From: a virus
Length of the DNA stretch: 33,896 bases
Virus record (IMG/VR): IMGVR_UViG_3300035204_000937
Span: 1 to 33,896 of that record
Direction: 5' to 3' (one strand)
Shown piece after piece: positions 1 to 8,831 of this stretch. The stretch's first letter is position 1. Each line of letters starts with the position of its first letter. The notes beneath the pieces were generated by a model. The model ran no database searches. It was not told the origin of the DNA and saw nothing but the letters and a program-made list of their open reading frames with translations. A program made the position numbers and the translations under genes.

Positions 1-1040
1 ATGGCGGCCCGCGACTGCATATTTCGCACAAGCATCCCAAGGTAGCTTGCTGGTGCTGTGCCTGACACGGAGTCATAGTCTACATCTATCCGCAGGGGCT
101 TGGCCGTGCTCGTGTCGGTCGTCTCGACTTTGGTAGCTGCGTCATCGCTGCTCGCGATGTCGATATCGCCAGCCGCTCCTGTCCACGTTCCAGCCGCCGC
201 AGCAATCGCCGACACGTCCAAGGCGCGGACATAGTACGCTCCGCTTGGATTGGGCGGCTCGGCTTCGGCTCGCGTGACTATACCTTCCCCCTGCGCGTTG
301 TAGGTTATATCCGTGATAGTGTCGGAGATATATACTATATCGTCGATGCACGTCGCATAGGTCACGCCCGTCACTCCAGACGAATTGTTGGTGGCATTTA
401 TGCCCCACCCGGTGAGGCGCACACCTTTGCCAGGCGGGCTGATCGAAGAGTTAGTATATTGATGCCACTCCGTTATCGCACTGCCGTTCGCGGTGACCCT
501 GGCGTAGTAGTTGTTGTCCTTCCAGAAGTAGTCAATACCAATTCTGTTAGGTTGCTCCCTGACAATCGTGAACGGGATGGCTGCTTGCGAAGTGTTTCCG
601 ACGTACAGCGTAAGACTCCAGTGTGACCCCGAAGCGTAGGCATAGATTCTGCCGACAGGGTAGGTGTCGTGGGTCCAGCATGGTCCTCCCCCGTCAAGCC
701 GATCGCCTCGCACGTTGATGGTAAGCAAAGTCTCGTGGTAGCCCGACCCGCCGACGTTATCGGGCATAAAGGTAAAGGCAACGCGCCCAGAAGCATAGGC
801 CCCAGCAGAATATGTCTCGTGCCAGGTGTCACCGTCGTAGCCCAGAGTGCTCCATGCGCTGTCGGTGCGCAACTTGCAGCTTCGAACCCCACTAACGAAG
901 CCCGCTGTGGGACTAGTGTTGCACCAAGTGGAGAAGTTGGTGTCGTCGTTGGTGGTGCTGCCCACGTCGAAGCCGTGCGCATCCCAGACCGAGCTGGGCC
1001 ACTGCTCCTCGAATCCCCACATCTTTGTGATTCGCGCCAT
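1..1040 (-). CDS. Fibre or appendage-like protein, 3' end cut by window edge
   Basis: The minus-strand frame starting at 1040 stays open to base 1, giving at least 346 residues; the C-terminus lies beyond the window. A strong GGAGGTGA Shine-Dalgarno sits directly upstream. Two ATGs are adjacent (1043 and 1040); the second has the better spacing (6 bases from GGAGG) and overlaps the TGA of the previous gene by one base. The protein begins MARITKMWGFEEQW and is rich in Trp, Tyr, Gly, Ser, Thr and Asn, with alternating beta-like stretches (for example SLTLYVGNTS and NNYYARVTANG). This composition resembles LamG/concanavalin-type jelly-roll domains of phage appendages. It is the last visible gene of the late block and follows two small structural-looking genes. 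A receptor-binding or tail-appendage role is inferred from composition and position; no catalytic motif was seen. Confidence 0.75.
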   Translation of the reverse strand, partial: MARITKMWGFEEQWPSSVWDAHGFDVGSTTNDDTNFSTWCNTSPTAGFVSGVRSCKLRTDSAWSTLGYDGDTWHETYSAGAYASGRVAFTFMPDNVGGSGYHETLLTINVRGDRLDGGGPCWTHDTYPVGRIYAYASGSHWSLTLYVGNTSQAAIPFTIVREQPNRIGIDYFWKDNNYYARVTANGSAITEWHQYTNSSISPPGKGVRLTGWGINATNNSSGVTGVTYATCIDDIVYISDTITDITYNAQGEGIVTRAEAEPPNPSGAYYVRALDVSAIAAAAGTWTGAAGDIDIASSDDAATKVETTDTSTAKPLRIDVDYDSVSGTAPASYLGMLVRNMQSRAA

Positions 1041-1324
1041 CATTCACCTCCGAAGATCGATTGAATTTCAGCCAATGTGGACGGTGTCCAGCCTGTTGGT
1101 GCAGTCCATGGTCCCAACACCCCGTCGGTCATGCCTTGCGGATTCGCAGGGACTGAGACGCCAAATTGAGTGTCATTCGATCCGAGCGTCGAGAGCCCCA
1201 GGGGGCAAACGGCCAGAGCAGAGACGACCTCGTCATCACCGCCGAGCATCCCCCATTCGATTGAGATCACCTCATCGGTGTCGGGGTCGATCGTGCGATG
1301 CGCTGGTGTAAGGTAGTATGTCAT
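1040..1324 (-). CDS. Small protein of unknown function in the tail gene block
   Basis: A 94-residue reading frame, acidic and rich in Thr, Gly and Pro, beginning MTYYLTPAHRTIDPDTDE and ending EIQSIFGGE. Its ATG overlaps the stop of the upstream gene by one base (TGATG), and its own stop overlaps the start of the next gene in the same way, so all three are probably translated by re-initiation. No signal peptide, membrane segment, cysteine cluster or catalytic motif is visible. I do not recognise the family. Its place between a 142-aa protein and a fibre-like protein suggests a small virion or fibre-assembly component, but that is inferred from neighbours only. Confidence 0.75.
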   Translation of the reverse strand: MTYYLTPAHRTIDPDTDEVISIEWGMLGGDDEVVSALAVCPLGLSTLGSNDTQFGVSVPANPQGMTDGVLGPWTAPTGWTPSTLAEIQSIFGGE

Positions 1325-1752
1325 CAGACCGGCCCTCCCGAGAGCGAGTATTGGACCCTAACATCTGCGGTGCCGGCATCTACCTTCAGTCGGATCCGCT
1401 GATACTGCCCACCGCGTACCGGAGCATGTACGATAAACAGAAGGCCCGTTCCCGCGAACGCCTTCTGCTGTTCGTAGTCGGAGAGGGTTGCTACCCCAGC
1501 CGCCACAGCTTCCGTCTGAAGCGGAGCCCAGTTCGTACCATCGGGGCTCTCTTGAACAAGCGCATCTAAGCGGGAAGCCGGCCCCGCTATCGCATCAATA
1601 AAAATAGCATAGCAAGCCCACTTGTGGCTCTGGACGAGAATAGACTCGGAGTCACCGGGTACCCCGTAGGCATTGGTAATTTGTACAACGGTAGTCACCC
1701 CATTGTACACAAGGGCCGTTGGTGATACGGCAGGCTTTACAGACAGTCTCAT
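1324..1752 (-). CDS. Small structural-like protein of unknown function
   Basis: A 142-residue frame starting MRLSVKPAVSPTALVYNG, preceded by GGAGGGCACT, a good ribosome binding site. The C-terminal half (AGTGLLFIVHAPVRGGQYQRIRLKVDAGTADVRV) reads as alternating beta strands with no charged helix, and the protein ends LSGGPV. Composition and length fit small phage head or tail accessory proteins made of a single beta-sandwich, but no family motif is recognised. It lies 23 bases after the decoration-like gene at 1776-2573 and overlaps the next gene by one base. The virion role is inferred from position and fold-like composition. Confidence 0.75.
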   Translation of the reverse strand: MRLSVKPAVSPTALVYNGVTTVVQITNAYGVPGDSESILVQSHKWACYAIFIDAIAGPASRLDALVQESPDGTNWAPLQTEAVAAGVATLSDYEQQKAFAGTGLLFIVHAPVRGGQYQRIRLKVDAGTADVRVQYSLSGGPV

Positions 1753-1775
1753 AGTGCCCTCCTAGTGGCGAAGGG

Positions 1776-2573
1776 CTATGCGTTGGGGATGGTCATAACG
1801 TAAAGCTTACAGGCCATATTTCCGGCTACGCCCGGTGCGGTAGTGACGGTATTTGTGAAGACCATATCGGTATTCAAGGCTGCCGAAGCGCGAACAATCT
1901 CACCTGTAGCCGCGCCCGCAAGGCTAACTCTACATACCGTGCCGGCTGAATCTACGAGGTCCACTGCCCCGGCAGGAACAGCATCCGTAGCAATAGCCCA
2001 CGCATCAATGATGCGTAGTGGCAACAGAGCGAATCGCGGCACACCCGAGGCCCCAGCATTGTCCACAGTGAACTCCCAGAGCTGAACACCACCCCCCATA
2101 TTCCCAGCATAGGCGGCGGCCTGATCTCGGGACGAAGGCGCATTAGGAGCAAAGAGAATTCGCCCCACCCCGGCACCACCAATTACGGCGACATTTCCGA
2201 CCTTCCCAAGGACAAGTGCCCCTGCGACGGGCTGAAGAACAAAGTTCCCTGTGGTCCCACAGTACACCTCCTGACCAACAGCCAAGGCTGTTGAAGTATC
2301 AAAAGGCACTGTCCGCCAAGGGAGGACCACGCCCCGCGAACCACTGGGAATTGCATTCTTGGAGATAAAACTCTGCCCTGCGAGCCGGGTATCGTCGGTT
2401 ACATCTGCAATCGAGACGACAAGCATCCCACCATTAGTGGCATCGCCCCCCGTGACGCCCGTAACGACTACCATCTGATTCCGGGCAATATCCTCCGATG
2501 CCTGTACCAGGACGCCAGCGGCATAGTTGAAGTCAACGCTAGGCTTGATCCATTTATTCTTGATTGAAGGCAT
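1776..2573 (-). CDS. Decoration-like virion protein
   Basis: A 265-residue protein rich in Gly, Ala, Val and Thr with almost no helix-forming charged stretches. The N-terminal half (DFNYAAGVLVQASEDIARNQ, then VLPWRTVPFDTSTALAVGQEVYC around residue 85-107) has the cadence of small phage capsid-decoration proteins of the DUF2190 type: bound state, default value, then a switch to 'value after treatment' strands. The second half (residues about 165-265) is another beta-rich domain ending LYVMTIPNA. The start is supported by AGGAAATC just upstream. It is the first gene after a 123-base spacer holding one of the TTGACGT motifs, so it may have its own promoter. Location after the ejection proteins could equally mean a tail or fibre accessory protein; the decoration assignment is a resemblance only. 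Confidence 0.6.
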   Translation of the reverse strand: MPSIKNKWIKPSVDFNYAAGVLVQASEDIARNQMVVVTGVTGGDATNGGMLVVSIADVTDDTRLAGQSFISKNAIPSGSRGVVLPWRTVPFDTSTALAVGQEVYCGTTGNFVLQPVAGALVLGKVGNVAVIGGAGVGRILFAPNAPSSRDQAAAYAGNMGGGVQLWEFTVDNAGASGVPRFALLPLRIIDAWAIATDAVPAGAVDLVDSAGTVCRVSLAGAATGEIVRASAALNTDMVFTNTVTTAPGVAGNMACKLYVMTIPNA

Positions 2574-2663
2574 GATTTCCTCGACATGATGCGCGTCTTC
2601 GACGCAAGGGGTGAACTCTTCGCTCCCACGAGACCCTCTTCGGGGCCCGAGTCGGCTGTAATA

Positions 2664-2694
2664 GAGGTACTACACAGGAACTTTTACGTCAAGA
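2664..2694 (-). promoter_or_regulatory. Candidate phage promoter, TTGACG-N17-TACCTC
   Basis: On the minus strand, TTGACG (2687-2692) is followed 17 bases later by TACCTC (2664-2669). It lies at the end of the 2044-aa gene and in the 123-base spacer before the 265-aa gene, leaving a leader of roughly 85 bases. The 13-base string TCTTGACGTAAAA occurs identically at 21274-21286, with TAC at the same spacing in both places. The second box is a poor match to the sigma70 -10 consensus, so a phage-specific or weak promoter, or a protein-binding site, are all possible. Confidence 0.45.
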
Positions 2695-2696
2695 TG

Positions 2697-5600
2697 CTAC
2701 CGAGAGTTGCGTCCTTCAGCCTGCTCACGCAGGTTACGCTTACGGTCCCCCGCCAAGTGGGCCTTGTGACGGAGCTGACCTTCGAGCTGGTCCTCGGGTG
2801 AGTAAGGTACGGGCTTCGCTATGCGAAATAAACGAGCGACCATATGCTTGGCCCCCTCTTTCCGGCTTATATCCCAGGCCGGATTATTGATGTCCCGAAA
2901 CATAGGGAGGACCTCTGTTGAGACAATTGGCAATGACTCTAGGAGTATCCGCAGGGATGGGTGCGCCCGGGGGCGGTCATTCTCATTCCATTGGACCCAC
3001 TCGGGCCCAAACCCGAACTGTTGTAGGGCGGCGAACTGGGCCTCATTGACTGGGACAAAGTCCTTCGAGAAGCCCTTGATCCCACTCTGGGCCACCTGAC
3101 TCAAGATTGGTCCCATAAGGTCTGTGTACTCGTCCACAGCCCGTTCCCAAGCACCCTCTTCAAGAGCTGCCGGTTCCCCCGCCATCGCTAATGCGGAGCC
3201 CATCATTAGGTGTGTGGCGAGACCATTGAGGTAGACCATGTCCAGAGCAGAGATGAAGGGCAAGGTCAGGGCCTCGTGCGAGTAGATCTTCCCAGTGCGC
3301 GTCTCCCAGGCAGTAATCAGTTCGGGCGACATCTCTCTGGTACCCAGAAGAGGGGTCCCCCCAATCCACCAGGGGAAGATGTTCTTGGCAGCATGGGCGC
3401 GCTGTTCTTGTTCATTGAGCATCTCATCAGGATCATCCCACCAGTACCAGTCAGGGAGGGTCTTTGCCGTTACAACCTGCTGTCGAGTGCGTTGTATTTT
3501 AAGTCGGCCCCGGAGTGCTTTTTGCATAACCTCCGCCCCAGAGAGGGTCATGGGCTCCATCAGCGCCCGTAGGTACTGGCGCTCTGCGTTTCGGAAGTAA
3601 GTATAGAAGGGAATGAGTGTGTTGAAGAGCGTCATCTCCCAACGAGTACCGGCAAACCGCCAATCGAAATGAGCATCCAGCATACGTCGTTTAGCTTCAG
3701 CTCGACCGTGCTTTTCATAAACATCTAAGTACGTTATCGCCCGCTGGCGAGACTGGGCATATGTGTAGTAGTCCCGCATTGCATCGAGGTAGCGCCCGTA
3801 GCTCCGCTGCGCCCCCGTCAGGAAGCTCGTGACCCTACCTCTGGGGGGGCGTTTGAGCGCATAGAGTAGGTCTGCCTCAAGGAAGGTATCGAAGACCTGA
3901 TCTTCAATCATCTCCTTGTGGACCCGGGCGGCATTGGTGGTCTTGCCATTCAGCTTGAACGTAGCCTTGGGGTCCTGCCCAAAGACCATATCGAGGTGAG
4001 GGTTGAACACCGAGGCGAAGAGAGTAGGTCGATTTGCAGCGCCCGTCCGAGTCAGCCTTGAGGCCGCGTCCTGGGCTTGAGTACCATAGAAAGGGAAGTA
4101 CCCAAAGCTACTCTGGATAGAGCGTCTCCCTGACGTGACAGCTCCCGCCTCTGTCCAAAGCTGCCCCCAATCCCCTGCGAAGACAGTGACCATTCGGCCT
4201 GGCTTAACAACAATGTACCCAACGACGGCAGACGTTCTCCAAACACGAGCAAACGCCGACAAGAAGGCATAGACTTTGGCCTGTGCCTCCGAAATAACCG
4301 AGCTTGTAGCCCCTTCCTTAACAATCTTCCCCGCGACCTCATTGATGTTCTTGAGCAAAGATGCAGGGAGAAAGTTCGCCATCGTAGGGTCAGTAGACAC
4401 ACGGACAAGACTCCGCATGACCCCATCCACTTCACCCAGGGTCCGGTCAGAGAAGGGGTTCAACCCCCAGGACTGGAAGGTCTTCCATACATCCTCATGG
4501 GAGAAGGGGTTTAGCTGCTCCTCAACGAGGACCTCTCCCTTGGGGCCCAGTTGGGCCGGTGTTCGATAGCCCAGCTGACCCTTCGTAACGGCCTCCCCAC
4601 CCTTGCCCCCCACAGACCACCCATGGAGGAACCCATTCAGGGCTTGCGCCTGCTTTGTGGTAACTGCGGGGCCCTCTAGCTTCTTCAGGTTCAGCAGCAG
4701 CTCCACCATGTTTGACCCGAGCATGGTCCCTTGGGCGAAGAAGGTCATGGCTCGGCTCATGTCCTCGGCACTAGCGGTCCTTACCTGCCAGTGTTCCCGG
4801 AGAGCTTCCGTGACATCCTGAATCACAGGTATAGGGTCGCCCTCTTTCCCCACGGCATTCAGAATAAGCTGTTTCGCCCCCGCGATTTGCTCGGGATCCG
4901 AATAAGGTACGCCCCGAGGGAGCCAGGCACCCGCAAGAGCATCTAACACATCGTTGTTGTCTGCCTTGAGGACATCATCTGTTGGGAAGAACCTTAGATA
5001 TCTAACCAGTCTCTCCCAAGGGCTTCCGTCAGACTGGGAAAAGATGGATACGCCTCGACGCAGTGCCACGGGGTCACCGTTCAAAAAGGCTACAAGGGAC
5101 TGTTGATACGCTACATCATCCCCCCGAGTGAACTGCCTAATCTGCCCAATGGCCCCATTACTATAGTCCTGAAGCAGCATCGTGGACTTCGCCAAGTTCT
5201 GGATTACCTCGGGGAGACGGTCTCCCAGGTGAGCGCGGGCTGCATCAAAGGCTGCGCCGACGCCACCAAGAAGTTGGTGTACCCGGGCTACCCACGAACG
5301 GTAGGTTCTGGGACCAAGGAAGCCTGTGAACTCGGGATCTTCCCAGGCACGAGAGAGCATGGAGGCCATCTCGGTCCCCTCTCCCACCATCTGGTCGGGC
5401 TTTAGTCCTGCTCGGAGTGCGGTCTCCAGGCTCCGGTAGGCTGCTTGTGTTCTCTCCAAGACTCGCAGTACCATCGTAGGCATTGTGCGTGCAACAGTCA
5501 TCTTTGCCTGGATCCCCCAGATTTTCTCCGTTGCCTGATGAGCCTCCTTCATGTAGCTCTCAAGCGCCTGACGCCGAGGCTTAAAACCTGACTTCCGTAT

Positions 5601-8600
5601 CTTCTCAAGCTTGGTTTGTAGGGCTGCGATACGGGTTTCGATTCTTTGGGCTTGGGCTGCTCGGGACCGCTTGAGTACCTGTGTGGCACGTTCTACCTTC
5701 TCCGCAGCCTCTACTCCCCTTCCTTCGGCCTTGCGTCCTGCCTTCGCGGCCTTCTCCTGCGCTGCCTTTAGGGCTGCGGGGGACAAGTCGCTGGCACTCT
5801 CTGCTCGACGAACCTGGAGTGTAGCCGCAAGCATTTCGTCTAAACGGCGGGCCTCGACAGCAAGCTTCGCTGCTGTACGCGCCGCAGCACCCGCCTTGAG
5901 GACGTTCCCCCCCTGGGCCTTCGCTTGTTTATGTGCGGCACGAACGGCCTCCGCTTCCTCCAGTGGACGCAGTGCCTTGAGTTGTCCCGTCAGAGCCTCC
6001 AACATCTCCTCGGGGCCCCGTAGGATAGCATCCACCCACTGGGAGGTGAGTTGGGGAATTGTCTTGGTGTAATCCTCAACAGTGGTAGGGAAGGCATCGG
6101 CGTTGAGTATGACATCCTCTACATTGTCCGCCCGGTTGAAGGTGACCGCGTCGTACCCATCGGCCTTTGCTTGCTTCAACACTTTTGCCACAGCCTGTTT
6201 GCGGGCATCCCGAACAGAGGGTCGTCCCGCCGCTCGTGCCAATAGTCGCGCTCGGGGTGACAAGAGGCGTTGCAGTTCGGAACTACCACGTAAGATGCGG
6301 ACCCCGTCAGTGCCTAGCCTTCCCGAGACCGTCCTGGCTTGTGTGTTCGACAACATGTGTTCGGATACGATCCGAGCAATAAGCTCTTCATTGATGTTCC
6401 GTTGCCGCACCCGCGCTGCCCAGGTATTCCCCAGGGCCTTGACCAGAGCATAGTCTTCGGCAGACATCTTCTCGGGCTTGTCTTTGCCTGCTTTGGCCTT
6501 GGTCGCCGAGAGTGAAGTGTCCGCGACAGCCTCGGCCTCATCGATCGCAGCCAAAAGGATGGCCTCAACCATCTCGGGGGACTTCTGGGATTGAATCAAA
6601 TCAAGGATGCTTTGCTCGGTCTCTAACTGAAACTTCGAGAACTCTTTGTGTACCTTTGCTTGGTACTTCGCCCGAGCTGCTTCGACATTGAGGGCATAAT
6701 CGACCAAAGCCTCTTCGTACTTGGCCCGACCTTGGTTCTTAGCTGCGGCGACCTTAGCCTTCTGTTGCTGCTCCAATTCCAAGACTTTCGCCTGAGCCTG
6801 CTCTTTGAGCTTATTCAGGTAGCTTACCTTAGACTCGATATCCGCCGCCAACTTAGGCGCTGACGAACGTAGGGCGTCAGCAGTAAGCAAGCTTGCTGTT
6901 CTATTCCCGGGCCACACTACCCCCGCTTCGTGTGCCAGTGCTCCTGTCTCTCGCGTAATCTCCCGGTTCACGGTGTGATTTACGTCAGGCTCTGCAATGG
7001 TCTGTATGATACGCAAGATGGTCCGGTCAGGATCGGGAATCGCCCGGGCCTCGGCTTCGGCAACTTTCTTGGCAGCATCTTCCCGTATCTCGGCCAACTT
7101 CGGGTCACCAGTCGCTTCCGCCTGGGCAACCCGTAAGTCTTGGGCTTCTTCAACGCGGACAACCTCCTGCATCCGAACAGCTTCCTCGGCAATTAAGGTC
7201 TTAATTTGATGGATAGCATCTGTAAGACCGTCAGCCCCCGAGCCTGCGAGGTATGCCCCAGATACAATGTCCAGCTTCTTCGTCCCTTTTACTGCGAACT
7301 TGGTGGCCCGAGCCGCCTGCCCCAGTCCAATCACGGCCCCGGAGAAGGGGTCTGGGTCCAAGAAGATAAGGGGAAGTCCGCCCAGCAAACCAATGCTTCT
7401 CTGCACCGCTTTGTTGTCTTTGATCTCCTCGGAGCCCATGATGTCCCCGAGGACCTCGGCCCCTGCCTTGCCAATACGAATAGGGATGTCTGCTTCAGCG
7501 TTATAGACCATCTCCCAGTCAATATGGGCATCCGAACCAAAGCTCTGGTCCACATTGGGGTCTTCTGGCATCGTGAGGTAGGACCCAATCGTCTTGCCCA
7601 GGATGCCTTCGACCTTACTCCAGTACCCTCGGCCCCGATGAATCTCCGGGGCAGCTACCCCACTCTCAATCTGGTACTGCTCTGGGGTCGTGAGTGCCGC
7701 CCTGAAGGGACGCAGGGGTTTGGGGTACCACTGTATCGCCTCGCGTGCCCCCCCTGGGTCAGAGGTGTAGAGCTGGACCCCGTAGCCCGCCCGGAGGATC
7801 TTCTGTATGTCCTCTTCCGCAAACTTGGTTGCCTCTTTGTTGATGCTTTCCCACTCGTCGCGACGGACTACCTGTGACGGGTCCTCCCGCTTCTTACTCA
7901 AGAGGTCAAAGTGGTAGACACGAAACGCCTCTTTGTAGATGTCCCGGCTCATCCCCACCCGACCATCGGGGGTCTGGTCCAAGTGTACGCGCACGTCACG
8001 ACGACGGGCATCCCCCCGGGGGACGCGACTGTAGGCGATCGAGTTCCGAGCACGAGAGGACATCCGAGCAGCATCCTTGGCCTCTTCCGAGAGCCCCCTG
8101 ACGGCATCCACCTTCTCTTGACCACCGGTAGCGGCGAGAGCTGTCCCCCCGGCGAGCGTACTCACATCTGGGGTACCCCCATGGGCTTGCGTTAGATTAC
8201 GCATGACCGTCTGTACGTCTCCCCCCGTACCCAGCTGGGGGATAACGGTCTCTCGGCCTCCAATGGTACTGATGAAGTTCCCTGACTGTGCCTTAGTCTT
8301 GGCCAGAGCAACGAGGTTCTTCTCGGCTTGCTTCTGTAATCGAGTGTAGTCTTGAAAGTCCCGTTGGTATCGACGCTGCACGTCCTCGATGGTGTTGTAA
8401 TTCACACCTGTCCGACCGATGGCCTCGATCCTTACGGCTTCTTGTACGTTCGGGAAAGATAGGGCTTTCTGGGAAAAAGATGATTTCAAGTCCAAGAGAA
8501 CTTCGTCAATTACCTCTTTTGCTCTTTCCTCTCCTACAGCTCGGACTGTTTTTTTGAGTGCTTTCTCATAGTCCGCAGCCAGATCCTTTTTAGCCACTGC

Positions 8601-8831
8601 CCGCTGCTTCTCCCTGCTCTCCCATTCTGCCTGAAGCTTCTTCTGCTCCGGTGTCATCTCCATAGGAGCCACAGGTGCAGGTGCAGGTGCAGGTGCCGGG
8701 ACAGGCGCAGATGTGGGTGCAGGCGTAGGCACAGGGGCCACTTGCGCGGGCTTTTGCTCGACAGGCTCTGGAACTACCCCCGCTTTCTGTCGATCTTTAT
8801 ACCAAATGGGAAGGGTATGGGTCTCGGGCAT
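2697..8831 (-). CDS. Giant internal virion / DNA-ejection protein candidate
   Basis: A 2044-residue protein, the largest gene here. Residues about 25-55 are a Pro-Ala linker. Long Lys/Glu/Ala/Gln-rich helical or coiled-coil stretches cover about 560-600, 665-770 and 950-1110. A hydrophobic segment lies near 478-495 (PLIFLDPDPFSGAVIGLG), and the C-terminal third has aromatic amphipathic stretches such as TLFNTLIPFYTYFRNA near 1735. It is the third of three consecutive genes (155, 605, 2044 aa), matching the T7 order gp14-gp15-gp16, whose products form the inner core and are ejected to build the DNA channel. It is much longer than T7 gp16 (1318 aa). I saw no lytic transglycosylase signature at the N-terminus and no RNA polymerase motifs of the N4 virion type. 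It may belong to the 'large polyvalent protein' group of phage proteins. The start overlaps the previous stop by one base (TAATG). Confidence 0.72.
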   Translation of the reverse strand: MPETHTLPIWYKDRQKAGVVPEPVEQKPAQVAPVPTPAPTSAPVPAPAPAPAPVAPMEMTPEQKKLQAEWESREKQRAVAKKDLAADYEKALKKTVRAVGEERAKEVIDEVLLDLKSSFSQKALSFPNVQEAVRIEAIGRTGVNYNTIEDVQRRYQRDFQDYTRLQKQAEKNLVALAKTKAQSGNFISTIGGRETVIPQLGTGGDVQTVMRNLTQAHGGTPDVSTLAGGTALAATGGQEKVDAVRGLSEEAKDAARMSSRARNSIAYSRVPRGDARRRDVRVHLDQTPDGRVGMSRDIYKEAFRVYHFDLLSKKREDPSQVVRRDEWESINKEATKFAEEDIQKILRAGYGVQLYTSDPGGAREAIQWYPKPLRPFRAALTTPEQYQIESGVAAPEIHRGRGYWSKVEGILGKTIGSYLTMPEDPNVDQSFGSDAHIDWEMVYNAEADIPIRIGKAGAEVLGDIMGSEEIKDNKAVQRSIGLLGGLPLIFLDPDPFSGAVIGLGQAARATKFAVKGTKKLDIVSGAYLAGSGADGLTDAIHQIKTLIAEEAVRMQEVVRVEEAQDLRVAQAEATGDPKLAEIREDAAKKVAEAEARAIPDPDRTILRIIQTIAEPDVNHTVNREITRETGALAHEAGVVWPGNRTASLLTADALRSSAPKLAADIESKVSYLNKLKEQAQAKVLELEQQQKAKVAAAKNQGRAKYEEALVDYALNVEAARAKYQAKVHKEFSKFQLETEQSILDLIQSQKSPEMVEAILLAAIDEAEAVADTSLSATKAKAGKDKPEKMSAEDYALVKALGNTWAARVRQRNINEELIARIVSEHMLSNTQARTVSGRLGTDGVRILRGSSELQRLLSPRARLLARAAGRPSVRDARKQAVAKVLKQAKADGYDAVTFNRADNVEDVILNADAFPTTVEDYTKTIPQLTSQWVDAILRGPEEMLEALTGQLKALRPLEEAEAVRAAHKQAKAQGGNVLKAGAAARTAAKLAVEARRLDEMLAATLQVRRAESASDLSPAALKAAQEKAAKAGRKAEGRGVEAAEKVERATQVLKRSRAAQAQRIETRIAALQTKLEKIRKSGFKPRRQALESYMKEAHQATEKIWGIQAKMTVARTMPTMVLRVLERTQAAYRSLETALRAGLKPDQMVGEGTEMASMLSRAWEDPEFTGFLGPRTYRSWVARVHQLLGGVGAAFDAARAHLGDRLPEVIQNLAKSTMLLQDYSNGAIGQIRQFTRGDDVAYQQSLVAFLNGDPVALRRGVSIFSQSDGSPWERLVRYLRFFPTDDVLKADNNDVLDALAGAWLPRGVPYSDPEQIAGAKQLILNAVGKEGDPIPVIQDVTEALREHWQVRTASAEDMSRAMTFFAQGTMLGSNMVELLLNLKKLEGPAVTTKQAQALNGFLHGWSVGGKGGEAVTKGQLGYRTPAQLGPKGEVLVEEQLNPFSHEDVWKTFQSWGLNPFSDRTLGEVDGVMRSLVRVSTDPTMANFLPASLLKNINEVAGKIVKEGATSSVISEAQAKVYAFLSAFARVWRTSAVVGYIVVKPGRMVTVFAGDWGQLWTEAGAVTSGRRSIQSSFGYFPFYGTQAQDAASRLTRTGAANRPTLFASVFNPHLDMVFGQDPKATFKLNGKTTNAARVHKEMIEDQVFDTFLEADLLYALKRPPRGRVTSFLTGAQRSYGRYLDAMRDYYTYAQSRQRAITYLDVYEKHGRAEAKRRMLDAHFDWRFAGTRWEMTLFNTLIPFYTYFRNAERQYLRALMEPMTLSGAEVMQKALRGRLKIQRTRQQVVTAKTLPDWYWWDDPDEMLNEQEQRAHAAKNIFPWWIGGTPLLGTREMSPELITAWETRTGKIYSHEALTLPFISALDMVYLNGLATHLMMGSALAMAGEPAALEEGAWERAVDEYTDLMGPILSQVAQSGIKGFSKDFVPVNEAQFAALQQFGFGPEWVQWNENDRPRAHPSLRILLESLPIVSTEVLPMFRDINNPAWDISRKEGAKHMVARLFRIAKPVPYSPEDQLEGQLRHKAHLAGDRKRNLREQAEGRNSR

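Noticed and set aside
142-982. Short minus-strand frames in the left 1 kb (88 and 169 aa)
   Set aside because: They are out of frame with the open reading frame 1-1040, which is supported by a strong ribosome binding site and a coherent beta-rich protein; the others have compositions typical of shadow frames.
5611-6453. Plus-strand open frames opposite the 2044-aa gene
   Set aside because: They are antisense shadows of the Ala/Lys/Glu-rich helical region, rich in Ala, Arg, Ser and Cys, with no ribosome binding site.
7206-7877. A 223-aa plus-strand frame
   Set aside because: Antisense to the giant gene, with high Pro, Leu, Arg and Val content and no plausible upstream signals.
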